This document shows positions 36,920-47,549 of a stretch of 64,000 nucleotides of DNA, one piece after another. Every line of letters starts with the position of its first letter. Positions within the stretch are counted from its first letter, which is position 1. Below the pieces are notes generated by a model, which was not told the origin of the DNA, did not search any database, and saw only the letters and a program-made list of their open reading frames with translations. The position numbers and the translations under genes were made by a program. Source of the DNA: Terasakiispira papahanaumokuakeensis (GTDB lineage Bacteria > Pseudomonadota > Gammaproteobacteria > Pseudomonadales > Halomonadaceae); contig NZ_MDTQ01000001.1 of assembly GCF_001709345.1 (NCBI RefSeq), positions 2,927,980 through 2,991,979 of the forward strand, written 5' to 3'.

Positions 36920-37645
36920 GTGACCTTTGCCCGTGTACAACGCCTGAAAGACGTGCTGGCTCGTCGTCAGCCCGATCTGACCGTCCTCACTGATTTTGTC
37001 AATAAACCCCACAATATTGCCGCGATTCAACGCACCTGTGATGCAGTCGGTGTTCACGAACTCCATATTGCACTCGATCAAGGGGCTTTTCGGCAGGCAC
37101 GCATGACTTCAGGCGGTACTTATCGGTGGGTGCCAGTCATTCAGCACTTCAGCAGTGTCGACGCCGCCTCCCACTTACGGGGACAAGGCTTCAAACTTGT
37201 TGCGGCCCAATGGTCAGAACGCGCCATCGCTTACGATCACTATGACTTTACCCAGCCTACGGCACTGATCATGGGCGCAGAGAAACAAGGGGTTAGCCCT
37301 GAATTGACAGAGATGGCCGATGAACACCTGATGATCCCAATGCAGGGCATGGCCGCCTCATTCAATGTGTCCGTTGCCGCAGCGATTATGCTCAATGAAG
37401 CCCGTCTTCAGCGTGAACGTGCAGGATGTTATCAACGTAGCCACCTCGACCCAGAAACCTTTGAAAAGACCCTCTTCCGCTGGCTCCAGCCTAATATTGC
37501 TGACTTATGCGAACGCTTGAACGAGCCTTACCCTGAACTTGACGACGAAGGCGATCTAATCAATCCTTCAGCATGGTTTGCCCGTATTAGCCCAATGGCC
37601 CAAGCTGCCGGGCTGCCCCTGAGACACATTATGCATAAAAGTTAA
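36920..37645 (+). CDS. trmH: tRNA (guanosine(18)-2'-O)-methyltransferase TrmH
   Basis: SPOUT methyltransferase that methylates the 2'-OH of G18 in tRNA. From GTG 36920 the protein is 241 residues and starts at VTFARVQRLKDVLARRQPDL, matching the beginning of E. coli TrmH. Motifs: VNKPHNIAAIQRTCDAVGVHE with the catalytic Arg, ALIMGAEKQGVSPEL, and the knot MQGMAASFNVSVAAAIML. The frame is open from ATG 36800, but that extra 40-residue stretch is Lys/Pro-rich and low complexity and lacks counterpart. It is followed 23 bp later by an HNH gene. Confidence 0.93.
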   Translation: MTFARVQRLKDVLARRQPDLTVLTDFVNKPHNIAAIQRTCDAVGVHELHIALDQGAFRQARMTSGGTYRWVPVIQHFSSVDAASHLRGQGFKLVAAQWSERAIAYDHYDFTQPTALIMGAEKQGVSPELTEMADEHLMIPMQGMAASFNVSVAAAIMLNEARLQRERAGCYQRSHLDPETFEKTLFRWLQPNIADLCERLNEPYPELDDEGDLINPSAWFARISPMAQAAGLPLRHIMHKS

Positions 37646-37668
37646 TCAGACGGATTCGGATAGCGGCC

Positions 37669-39482
<1,814 letters not shown>

Positions 39483-39498
39483 TCATACCCAAACGCAT

Positions 39499-41010
39499 TC
39501 AGTGAGAAATCACGCCAGCTTCAGGTTCACCCTCAGGGATACTGGTAACAACGTCGGCCTGACGAGATGCGGCGATAAAGTAGATCAAGGCACCAGAAAA
39601 GGCGCCCGTAAACCAGCCGTAGTCATAAAACCAGGTCATGGTGTTCAAGGTGACCGACATCAACGTCAGCAACACGGGAATGAAAAAGGCGAGAAAACCT
39701 GCTTTATTGACCAGCGGATAACGCCCGCCCGTGTGGTAGAGAGACACGAGATCTAACCGTTGGCGTTTGATCAGGAAATAATCCACCACCATGATCCCGG
39801 CAATAGGACCCAATAGACTTGAATAGCCCAGCAGCCAATTAGAGTACATGCTTTCGACGCTGACATCAGAGACCACCCAGCCGAGTTTTTTCAATAATTC
39901 CCAGCCCATCAGCACAATGCCAATCACACCGGTCAGCAGCACCCCTCGCGTATTATTAATATACTTGGGTGCAATATTCTGGAAGTCATTCGTAGGCGAT
40001 ACGACATTGGCGGCTGTATTGGTCGATAAAGTCGCAATAATGATCAGTATCATGGCCACGATCACCCAGACGGGGCTATCAATCCGGCCAATCAAAGTCA
40101 CAGGATCAGAGATGGTTTCGCCGACCAAGGTGGCTGAGGCCGCGGTCATCACAACCCCCAAGGCCGAGAAAAAGAACATGGTCAAAGGCAAGCCAATGAT
40201 CTGGCCGACCACTTGATCACGCTGAGAACGAGCAAAGCGGCTAAAATCAGGGATATTCAGCGATAAAGTCGCCCAAAACCCAACCATCGCCGTTAAACCC
40301 GCAAAGAAATAACTCAAAAAACCAGACCCGGCCGGACGACTGGCAGGTGTACTTAACACTTCAGTTAACGAAACCTTACCGCCAGCCCACACCATTAACG
40401 CCACACCCACCGCTAACAGAAGAGGAGCCGCTAAGGTTTCCAGCCACTTGATAGACTCAGCACCGCGCAGCACGACGCCAATATTCAACGCCCAGAAAAT
40501 AAAGAAGCCAAAGACTTCACCGACAGAGCCTAAAGAAGCCCATGAGCTCGATAACTCAGACAACAATAAATGAACTGCTAACCCCCCGAACATCGTCTGA
40601 ATACCAAACCAGCCACAGGCCACCAGGCCCCGAATCAAACAAGGCACATTAGAACCTAATATGCCAAAAGAGGACCTGAGCAAGACGGGAAAAGGCAGCC
40701 CGTACTTAGTCCCAGGAAAAGCATTCAGTGTCAGCGGGACCAAGACGATAATATTGGCTAATAGAATCGTGAATAGCGCCTCCACCACTGACAGGCCGAA
40801 ATAGGCCGTTAAAACACCCCCCAAGGTATAAGTGGGGACACAGATCGCCATCCCCACCCACAAGGCCGCAATATTGCCTGCGGACCAAGTACGCTCTTTC
40901 ACCTGAGTGGGCGCTAAATCATCGTTATAGTGAATGCTATGGGTCAGATCATCCCCGACCTGTAGTTCATAAAACTCATCGACTTTCACTGCGGTGCTGT
41001 GCTTTGTCAT
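39499..41010 (-). CDS. NCS1-family nucleobase/hydantoin:cation symporter
   Basis: 503-residue inner-membrane transporter with about twelve hydrophobic helices. NCS1 hallmarks are the N-terminal WSAGNIAALWVGMAICVPTYTLGG, LLRSSFGILGSNVPCLIRGLVACGWFGIQTMFGG and STNTAANVVSPTNDFQNIAPKYI. Family members carry uracil, allantoin or benzylhydantoin (Mhp1). Position between the N-carbamoyl amidohydrolase and dihydropyrimidinase suggests pyrimidine or hydantoin uptake. Confidence 0.94.
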   Translation of the reverse strand: MTKHSTAVKVDEFYELQVGDDLTHSIHYNDDLAPTQVKERTWSAGNIAALWVGMAICVPTYTLGGVLTAYFGLSVVEALFTILLANIIVLVPLTLNAFPGTKYGLPFPVLLRSSFGILGSNVPCLIRGLVACGWFGIQTMFGGLAVHLLLSELSSSWASLGSVGEVFGFFIFWALNIGVVLRGAESIKWLETLAAPLLLAVGVALMVWAGGKVSLTEVLSTPASRPAGSGFLSYFFAGLTAMVGFWATLSLNIPDFSRFARSQRDQVVGQIIGLPLTMFFFSALGVVMTAASATLVGETISDPVTLIGRIDSPVWVIVAMILIIIATLSTNTAANVVSPTNDFQNIAPKYINNTRGVLLTGVIGIVLMGWELLKKLGWVVSDVSVESMYSNWLLGYSSLLGPIAGIMVVDYFLIKRQRLDLVSLYHTGGRYPLVNKAGFLAFFIPVLLTLMSVTLNTMTWFYDYGWFTGAFSGALIYFIAASRQADVVTSIPEGEPEAGVISH

Positions 41011-41083
41011 TGTTATGCCTCTGGCATGCAGTTAAAGAGGGATGGGCCCGATCAACCGACCAAGCCCGATAAGGCTTGGCGCT

Positions 41084-42349
41084 TCAGCACTGTGATTGAG
41101 CAATTCGAGCACTCGCTCGCAACATGGCGTGTAACAGGACATTAGCCCCTGCTTCACACTCTTCAGGCTTGGTATATTCAGCTTCGTTGTGGCTAATGCC
41201 CTTGAGGCAAGGCGTGAAGACCATACCGGTCGGCACCAAATCAGACATGTAACAAGCGTCATGTCCGGCCCCGGCATAGATATCCATATGCGAGTAGCCC
41301 AGTTGTTCGGTGGCCGCTTTGACGTCATCGGAGGCTTTAAACTCAACCGGGGCAAAGTACCAATAGTTATCCACCTCAATCACCAACTGACGTGCACTGG
41401 CCAGGACATCACAAAAAGCCACCAGCTCATCATGCATCTGTTGCAGCACGTCAGCATCGGGATTGCGTAAATCCACACTCATCTGAATTTCACCAGGAAT
41501 CACGTTGCGTGAGTTCGGATGAATATTCATAAAACCCACCGTGCCCAACCCATTAGCGTGGCGATGGGCAATGCGCTCGACTTCGGTGGTAATCAAAGCA
41601 GAGACCACCATGGTGTCTTGACGTAAATGCATCGGGGTCGTGCCTGAATGCTGTGAACGCCCTTTAATGGTCAGGTTGTACCAACGAATACCCTGCCCCA
41701 TGCGCACAACACCAATCTCCTTATCTTCATCCTCCAGAATGGGGCCCTGCTCAATATGCACCTCAAAGAAAGCGCCCATATGACGACTGCCAGGCACTTC
41801 ATCGCCTAGATAACCAATTTTCGCCAACTCATCTTTGAGCCTTAAACCATCGATATCGGTTTTGTTTAACTCGGTCTCCAGGTCAAACCGCCCGGCATAG
41901 ACCCCTGACCCCTGCATCGCTGGCTGAAAGCGTGACCCTTCTTCATTCGTCCAAACCGAAATCTCAATCGGTGTCGGTGTCTCAATCTGGTGCTCATGTA
42001 AAGTGCGTAAGACTTCAACACCGGCTAATACGCCAAAAACCCCATCAAACTTGCCTCCGGTAGGCTGTGTATCCAAATGAGAGCCTGCGCCCACCGCAGG
42101 TAAGTGGTTATCTCGGCCCGGCCGACGGGCAAACATATTCCCCATCTGATCGACACTGATGGTGCAGCCCGCAGCCTTACACCAGGACACAAATAAATCA
42201 CGGGCTTGCCCGTCTAATGCGGTCGCGGCCAATCGATTACATCCCCCTTTAGGCGTGCCACCGATATCACCCATTTCCATGAGTGAATCCCATAAGCGGG
42301 TTCCATTCACTCTCAGATCAGATGTTTTTTCTACATGACTATCACTCAT
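41084..42349 (-). CDS. M20-family N-carbamoyl amidohydrolase (beta-ureidopropionase / HyuC type)
   Basis: Hydrolyses N-carbamoyl-beta-alanine to beta-alanine, CO2 and ammonia in the reductive pyrimidine pathway (PydC role), or N-carbamoyl-amino acids. 421 residues. Metal sites are GSHLDTQPTGGKFDGVFGVLAG and NEEGSRF; substrate side HIEQGPILE and the late HNEAEYTKPEE. Start at 42349 (MSDSHVEKTS) with GAGGGGG in front; an ATG at 42370 overlaps that site. First gene of the operon, with a RutR-like box 134 bp upstream. Confidence 0.93.
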   Translation of the reverse strand: MSDSHVEKTSDLRVNGTRLWDSLMEMGDIGGTPKGGCNRLAATALDGQARDLFVSWCKAAGCTISVDQMGNMFARRPGRDNHLPAVGAGSHLDTQPTGGKFDGVFGVLAGVEVLRTLHEHQIETPTPIEISVWTNEEGSRFQPAMQGSGVYAGRFDLETELNKTDIDGLRLKDELAKIGYLGDEVPGSRHMGAFFEVHIEQGPILEDEDKEIGVVRMGQGIRWYNLTIKGRSQHSGTTPMHLRQDTMVVSALITTEVERIAHRHANGLGTVGFMNIHPNSRNVIPGEIQMSVDLRNPDADVLQQMHDELVAFCDVLASARQLVIEVDNYWYFAPVEFKASDDVKAATEQLGYSHMDIYAGAGHDACYMSDLVPTGMVFTPCLKGISHNEAEYTKPEECEAGANVLLHAMLRASARIAQSQC

Positions 42350-42454
42350 CACAACCCCCTCACTCATCAATCTTTATGTTCAACATCAATCACCAACTTA
42401 AAAACATTTCCTACTCAAACTTCTAAAAAACAATCTTTTTTAAAACTTCAAAAA

Positions 42455-42498
42455 TTCATTCACCAGCTCATTTACCCGTTCATTTACCAACTGGTCAA
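42455..42498. promoter_or_regulatory. RutR-like operator with adjoining 12-bp direct repeats
   Basis: The dyad TTTACCA-AC-TGGTCAA occupies 42483-42498, nearly the RutR consensus TTGACCA-NN-TGGTCAA as I know it. On the minus strand its right half TTGACC could be the -35 of the catabolic operon. Three near repeats GGTAAATGAACG / GGTAAATGAGCT / GGTGAATGAATT continue downstream. The rest of 42371-42924 is AT-rich with no gene; near 42795-42845 it has short GCCCATAG-type repeats. Confidence 0.65.
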
Positions 42499-42924
42499 AA
42501 TCAAAACATTAAAAAAAGCGACGATTCAACATCACTCAAAAATGATCAAACCTGGTGCCATAGAATAAAAAAATGCACCAAAACAATCATAAAATAGAGG
42601 CAACCAACATCTCATCTATGGCATATCCAATAACCAAGCATATCTTGTGCCAAAAGAGCAGAGACCGCGGTGGATCACTGACCTGATATCAAGGCTCAAA
42701 CGACTCATGAATAAGCTTTTAGAGGAAAGTCCACAGAGACACTTGGCGGATGATGACGGTGTCATCCCGATGAATACTGAATGAAAGCGTTAGACAGAAG
42801 GTTATGCCCATAGCGCCATGCCCATAGATAGCGCCATGGCCATAGAAAGGACATTCAGCTCAAGCTGTAGATATGGAATAATGAGGGTTCAGAGTCAGTG
42901 ATGACTCATCATTCAGAGGTTTGC

Positions 42925-43566
42925 ATGCGCGCAACAGGCCCCCAGGCTCACTCCACCCAACGACAAGTCATTGAGCAAAGAATTCTTAGAGCAGCAGAAG
43001 CTGCTTTTGCCCATAACGGCTTTAAGGGCACATCCATGGAGTCAGTGGCTGAAGCAGCCGGGCTGTCGAAACAAAATATGCTGTATTACTTTCGCTCTAA
43101 GCGGTTACTTTACCGGCGTGTACTGGAAAACATCCTGGATCAATGGGTTGAAAAAATGGTGTTCACAGAGAACCCTGACAGTCAACCGACAGAAGTGATT
43201 GCGCAATATATCCGAGGAAAATTAGAACTTTCACGAGACTATCCCGAAGGTTCACGTGTCTTTGCCCATGAGATCATCAACGGCGCGCCCATGCTCAAGG
43301 ACTACTTGAGCAAACGCCTCAAACCTCAGTTTGAACATGACCTCAAACTGGTGAAGCGTTGGCAACAAGCCGGACTGATTGATGAGGTTGATCCCGCGCA
43401 CTTGTTCTTCACCATTTGGGCGGCGACCCAGACTTACGCCGATTTTTCCAGCCAAATCCAACTGCTATTAGGCCATGAACCATTAGCTGACGAAGGTTTT
43501 GAACAAGCCTGCAGCACCCTTACCCACATCGTTCTCAAAGGGCTTGGCCTCTCGCCTGCCGCTTGA
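42925..43566 (+). CDS. RutR-like TetR-family regulator
   Basis: 213-residue repressor. N-terminal HTH (about 20-65; MESVAEAAGLSKQNMLYYFRSK) and a RutR-type ligand domain: IRGKLELSRDYPEGSRVF and HLFFTIWAATQTYADFSSQI align closely with E. coli RutR (KLEVSRDYPQASRLF and HLIFMIWASTQHYADF). RutR senses uracil/thymine. It lies between the pyrimidine-type catabolic operon and the F420 operon, with RutR-like boxes before both. Start at ATG 42925 (GAGG just upstream); in-frame starts at 42898 and 42901 also exist. Confidence 0.9.
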   Translation: MRATGPQAHSTQRQVIEQRILRAAEAAFAHNGFKGTSMESVAEAAGLSKQNMLYYFRSKRLLYRRVLENILDQWVEKMVFTENPDSQPTEVIAQYIRGKLELSRDYPEGSRVFAHEIINGAPMLKDYLSKRLKPQFEHDLKLVKRWQQAGLIDEVDPAHLFFTIWAATQTYADFSSQIQLLLGHEPLADEGFEQACSTLTHIVLKGLGLSPAA

Positions 43567-43877
43567 GACAACATTGAATTTCAAACCAATACGATTTTTG
43601 AAACAAGATGGTGCGCATATAAAAAATTAAGCGAATGCTCAAAGCCAATATGACTCAATTCATTCGACCCACCTTGATTTCCGTTTGACTCAAGGCTCCA
43701 AATCCTGTCCCCCACACTCTGACTCACCCCACCTAAAAATATTTTTATTTTCAATCACTCACACCACCATTATCACAGAAAAATGCCCTTCATCCCGCAC
43801 CAATATCATCAACAAAAAGATCAAAATGCCTCATAAATAAGCACACCAAGCACTAAAAATGATCACTTATTTTTTTA

Positions 43878-43893
43878 TTTACCATTAGGTAAA
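43878..43893. promoter_or_regulatory. RutR-like box 2, upstream of the F420 operon
   Basis: Perfect palindrome TTTACC-ATTA-GGTAAA. The 3' AT-rich leader 43567-44008 otherwise has no gene. Confidence 0.6.
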
Positions 43894-43911
43894 AAACGTG
43901 ATACCCATAAA

Positions 43912-43927
43912 TTGACCAAACGGTAAA
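43912..43927. promoter_or_regulatory. RutR-like box 3, upstream of the F420 operon
   Basis: TTGACC-AAAC-GGTAAA, 34 bp (about three turns) after box 2. A further half-site GGTCAA is at 43939-43944. They lie 65-130 bp before the cofG start. Confidence 0.6.
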
Positions 43928-44008
43928 AAACAAAATAACGGTCAATTGAGCACCAACAAAAACTCCAAAAAGAAAAGACAAGAACAAGCATGTGCCCGGA
44001 GTAATCTC

Positions 44009-45202
44009 ATGATTTCACGAAAAGAAGCGATCGCACTGGGTGGTATCCAAGGAAAAGAACTGGATGATCTTTGTGAATATGCCAGTCAGGTCCGAGATCA
44101 AACCTGGGGGAAGCAGCTCACCTATTCACGTAAAGTCTTTATCCCACTAACGAATATGTGCCGTGATCGCTGTGGCTACTGCACTTTTGTGAAAGGTCCA
44201 CAGTCTCCAGAAGCTCAGGTGATGACTGAGACCGCAGTGATGCATCGCGTTCAACAAGGAGAAGCGAGTGGCTGTCGTGAAGCCTTGTTCAGCTTGGGCG
44301 AGCGGCCAGAAAAGCGTTACCCACAATTGCAGCACTTTCTTGAACATCACGGCTTCCGTCGCCTGATTGACTATCTGGCGCACTGCGCTGAACAAGTATT
44401 GGCAAAGAGTACACTGCTCCCTCACTTGAACCCTGGAACTTTAACCCGCAACGAGCTGCGCCAACTTAAACCTGTCTCAGCCAGCATGGGGATGATGCTA
44501 GAAAGCGCCAGTCAACGATTATTACGCCCAGGACAAGCCCACCACCGGTGCCCAGACAAAGTGCCGAATGTCCGCCTTAAAACACTGGATGATGCGGGCC
44601 GACTGGCCATTCCATTTACCACAGGCCTGCTCATTGGCATTGGGGAAACCTGGCAAGAGCGGATCGAGGCGCTGTTACTGATTAATGCGCTCCATCAACA
44701 GCATGGCCACATTCAGGAAGTCATTATCCAGAACTTCCGAGCCAAGCCTGGCACGGCCATGGCCCATTGTCATGAGCCTGATCTGGATGACATGCGGCGT
44801 ACCTTAGCGGTTGCACGCTTATTACTTTCACCACGTATCAGCCTTCAGGCACCGCCGAATCTTCATGCGGATTATCCCGCCTATATCCGTAGCGGGCTCA
44901 ATGACTGGGGCGGTATCTCTCCCGTCACACAAGACCATATCAATCCGGAAAGGGCCTGGCCGCAAATCGATCATCTCGCGACAGCCTGCCAAGCTCAAGG
45001 CTACACACTGAAACAACGTCTGACGGTTTACCCCGATTACTTAAAGCGACCAGCCTTCATCCAGCCCCTAGGGCCAAAACTGATTGCCATGAGTAGCCAG
45101 TTAAACGCGACTGATGCGCTGAATCCGATTGATCAACTGACCCGTGGCGATGGACTCAGCCACGATCCTCATATCTCACATCCAATGGCCTGCACGGCTT
45201 AA
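44009..45202 (+). CDS. cofG: 7,8-didemethyl-8-hydroxy-5-deazariboflavin (FO) synthase subunit CofG
   Basis: Radical SAM half of FO synthase, the step that forms the deazaflavin of coenzyme F420. 397 residues from ATG 44009 (GGAG seven bases upstream; the frame also opens at TTG 43946). The cluster cysteines are C51, C55 and C58 in CRDRCGYC. Later hallmarks are NPGTLTRNELRQLKPVSASMGMMLES, QNFRAKPGTAM and NDWGGISPVTQDHINPE. It is separate from CofH, as in archaea and many Proteobacteria/cyanobacteria, unlike the fused FbiC of Actinobacteria. First gene of the F420 operon. Confidence 0.95.
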   Translation: MISRKEAIALGGIQGKELDDLCEYASQVRDQTWGKQLTYSRKVFIPLTNMCRDRCGYCTFVKGPQSPEAQVMTETAVMHRVQQGEASGCREALFSLGERPEKRYPQLQHFLEHHGFRRLIDYLAHCAEQVLAKSTLLPHLNPGTLTRNELRQLKPVSASMGMMLESASQRLLRPGQAHHRCPDKVPNVRLKTLDDAGRLAIPFTTGLLIGIGETWQERIEALLLINALHQQHGHIQEVIIQNFRAKPGTAMAHCHEPDLDDMRRTLAVARLLLSPRISLQAPPNLHADYPAYIRSGLNDWGGISPVTQDHINPERAWPQIDHLATACQAQGYTLKQRLTVYPDYLKRPAFIQPLGPKLIAMSSQLNATDALNPIDQLTRGDGLSHDPHISHPMACTA

Positions 45203-45294
45203 CCCACACAAGCACAACGCCACGAGCTCACGCAATCAGTGGTATTGCTCGCCGAAAGCCTGGCTGACCGACACCTAGAGACAGGAGCCTGATG

Positions 45295-46527
45295 ATGAAA
45301 CCGTCTAATCATCTCACTGATCATGACCTGACCCCACAGACCGATTCCAATAGCAAGGTCACGCCTCAGATCGCCGCTATTTTGCAACGTGCGCGACAAG
45401 GCATTGCGCCAAGCCGTGCCGAAGGTGAGCAACTCTTCATGGCTGAAGGTGCTGATTATTGGGCTTTGCTGACAGCCGCGGATGATGTCCGTCAACAACG
45501 CTGTGGTGAAAAAGCCAGCTTTGTCATTACACGCAATATCAACTTTACCAATGTGTGTTACATGGGGTGTCGCTTCTGTAATTTCAGCGTCAATCGCGAA
45601 GACCCCACGGCGGAGTTCTTATCGGTTGAAGAGGTGGCAGACCGCGCTCAAGAAGCCTGGGAACGAGGCGCAACAGAAGTCTGTGTGCAAGGCGGTTTAC
45701 ATCCCGATATCAACCCGAATGATTACCGCAATCTCCTTCGCGCCATTAAACAGCGTTTGCCTGACCTGCATATTCATGCCTTTTCACCCTTTGAGATCTG
45801 GTATGGGGCGAAGAAGGCACGCATGAGTGCTGAAGACTTTCTGCGTGACCTAAAGGCCTGCGGATTAGGCTCCATGCCTGGCACCGCAGCGGAAATTCTC
45901 GATGTCGAAGTGCGCCAACAACTGACCAAAAATAAATTAACCACCGATGAGTGGGTCAAGATCATCAAAGCGGCTCATCAAGTCGGTATTCGCACAACAG
46001 CGACCATCATGTATGGCCATGTGGATGCCCCTCGACATTGGGCCGAGCACCTCGACTTACTCCGCCAAATACAACAGGAAACAGGGGGATTCACTGAATT
46101 TGTGCCACTGGGTTTTATTCACTACAAAACCGCGCTGTATAACGACAATCCAGACAAGGTCCGTACCGGCCCGACCCGTGCCGAGCACTTCAAGATGCAT
46201 GCGATCGCGCGGCTGATGCTGCAAGGTCAGATCGATAACATTCAGGCCAGTTGGGTCAAAATGGGGCCAGAAACCGCCGCTCAAATGCTACGTGCGGGGG
46301 CTAATGACCTTGGCGGCACGCTCATGAACGAAAGCATCTCCACCGCAGCCGGCGGGGAGCACGGTCAAGAAGTCATGCCAGAAGATATGGTGCGCAACAT
46401 TCAACGGGCTGGTTTAACGCCGGTCCAGCGCACAACACTCTACCAAGTGAAGCAACAATTTGAGCCCACCGCTCATGACAGCCTCTATGACCTACATCGC
46501 CGTATCCGTACGGAGGCCGTCGCATGA
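45295..46527 (+). CDS. cofH: 5-amino-6-ribitylaminouracil--tyrosine 4-hydroxyphenyl transferase, FO synthase subunit CofH
   Basis: Radical SAM enzyme that joins a tyrosine fragment to 5-amino-6-ribitylaminouracil, a riboflavin-pathway intermediate, before CofG closes the ring. 410 residues; cluster cysteines C88, C92 and C95 in CYMGCRFC. Further signatures: EVCVQGGLHPDINPNDY, GSMPGTAAEILDVEVR, and GANDLGGTLMNESISTAAGG. Start at 45295 or the ATG three bases before; AGGAG sits 4-7 bases upstream. Its stop overlaps the cofD start as ATGA. Confidence 0.96.
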   Translation: MKPSNHLTDHDLTPQTDSNSKVTPQIAAILQRARQGIAPSRAEGEQLFMAEGADYWALLTAADDVRQQRCGEKASFVITRNINFTNVCYMGCRFCNFSVNREDPTAEFLSVEEVADRAQEAWERGATEVCVQGGLHPDINPNDYRNLLRAIKQRLPDLHIHAFSPFEIWYGAKKARMSAEDFLRDLKACGLGSMPGTAAEILDVEVRQQLTKNKLTTDEWVKIIKAAHQVGIRTTATIMYGHVDAPRHWAEHLDLLRQIQQETGGFTEFVPLGFIHYKTALYNDNPDKVRTGPTRAEHFKMHAIARLMLQGQIDNIQASWVKMGPETAAQMLRAGANDLGGTLMNESISTAAGGEHGQEVMPEDMVRNIQRAGLTPVQRTTLYQVKQQFEPTAHDSLYDLHRRIRTEAVA

Positions 46528-47549
46528 CTCAACGTTTGGTATTGATCGCGGGCGGCGTCGGCGGGGCCAAAGCCGCCGAAGGATTAGCTCAGGCCGCCGC
46601 TGAACGAGGCGATCACCTTCAAATCATTGGTAATGTCGCCGACGATGACACCTTCTATGGGCTCCAGGTGTCCCCCGATATTGACACGCTGCTGTATAGC
46701 TTAAGTCAAAGAGTAAATCGCTCTCAGGGCTGGGGACTGGCCGGTGATAGCAACCGACTACAGCAGCAATTGGCCCTGCTCGGTGCTTCTCACTGGATGA
46801 AGCTGGGCGACCTAGACCTCGCCACTCACCTTTATCGCACTCAGCGCCAACAACAAGGCGACCGGACCAGTGATATTACACACTCACTGGCGGTGAGTTT
46901 AGGGGTCACTACCCCGGTGCTCCTCCCCACCGATGACGATTTACGCACCTGGATTAAAACATCGGAAGGATGGTTACGGTTTCAAGAATTCTTCGTCCGT
47001 GAACGCTGCCAACCCGCGGTTGAAGCCATTGAGATTCGTGGGCTGGAGACAGCCCAAGCGACACCTGAAGCCATCGCCGCACTGGAGCAGGCTGATGTGA
47101 TTTTACTCGCCCCCAGTAACCCTTTAGTCAGTATTGACCCCATCCTGAAAGTGCCAGGAATCCAACAGGCCATCACTCGCAGTGCGGCGCGCTGTATCGC
47201 AATATCCCCTTTAATTGGTGGACAACCGATCAAAGGCCCATTGGACAAGATGCTTAAAGCCCTGCATTTACCCTGCAACAACATCGGGGTAGCCCAACAT
47301 TATCAGCAGACTTATCCAGGGCTACTGAATGCATTGGTCATTGACCACCAAGACCACATTGATCAGCAAGCCATACAGGCACAAGGGATTGTCACCTTCA
47401 TCACCGATACGTTAATGACTTGCCAAGCCGATAAAGTGCATCTGATGCAACAGTGCCTAAGGTGGATGGATCTCTTAACCACAACACCGCGCTCAATAAC
47501 CTGCTCTACACCGCCATACGCTTCACAAACGGGAGCCGCGCCATGTTGA
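46524..47549 (+). CDS. cofD: 2-phospho-L-lactate transferase CofD (FbiA)
   Basis: Transfers a phospho-C3-acid from its guanylyl donor to FO, forming F420-0 or dehydro-F420-0. 341 residues, with the N-terminal AGGVGGAKAAEGLAQ nucleotide loop, NVADDDTFYGLQVSPDIDTLLY, and APSNPLVSIDPIL with IGGQPIKGPLDKML. The C-terminal about 30 residues extend past the family core and are hydrophilic. Overlaps cofH by four bases and cofC by seven. Confidence 0.95.
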   Translation: MTQRLVLIAGGVGGAKAAEGLAQAAAERGDHLQIIGNVADDDTFYGLQVSPDIDTLLYSLSQRVNRSQGWGLAGDSNRLQQQLALLGASHWMKLGDLDLATHLYRTQRQQQGDRTSDITHSLAVSLGVTTPVLLPTDDDLRTWIKTSEGWLRFQEFFVRERCQPAVEAIEIRGLETAQATPEAIAALEQADVILLAPSNPLVSIDPILKVPGIQQAITRSAARCIAISPLIGGQPIKGPLDKMLKALHLPCNNIGVAQHYQQTYPGLLNALVIDHQDHIDQQAIQAQGIVTFITDTLMTCQADKVHLMQQCLRWMDLLTTTPRSITCSTPPYASQTGAAPC

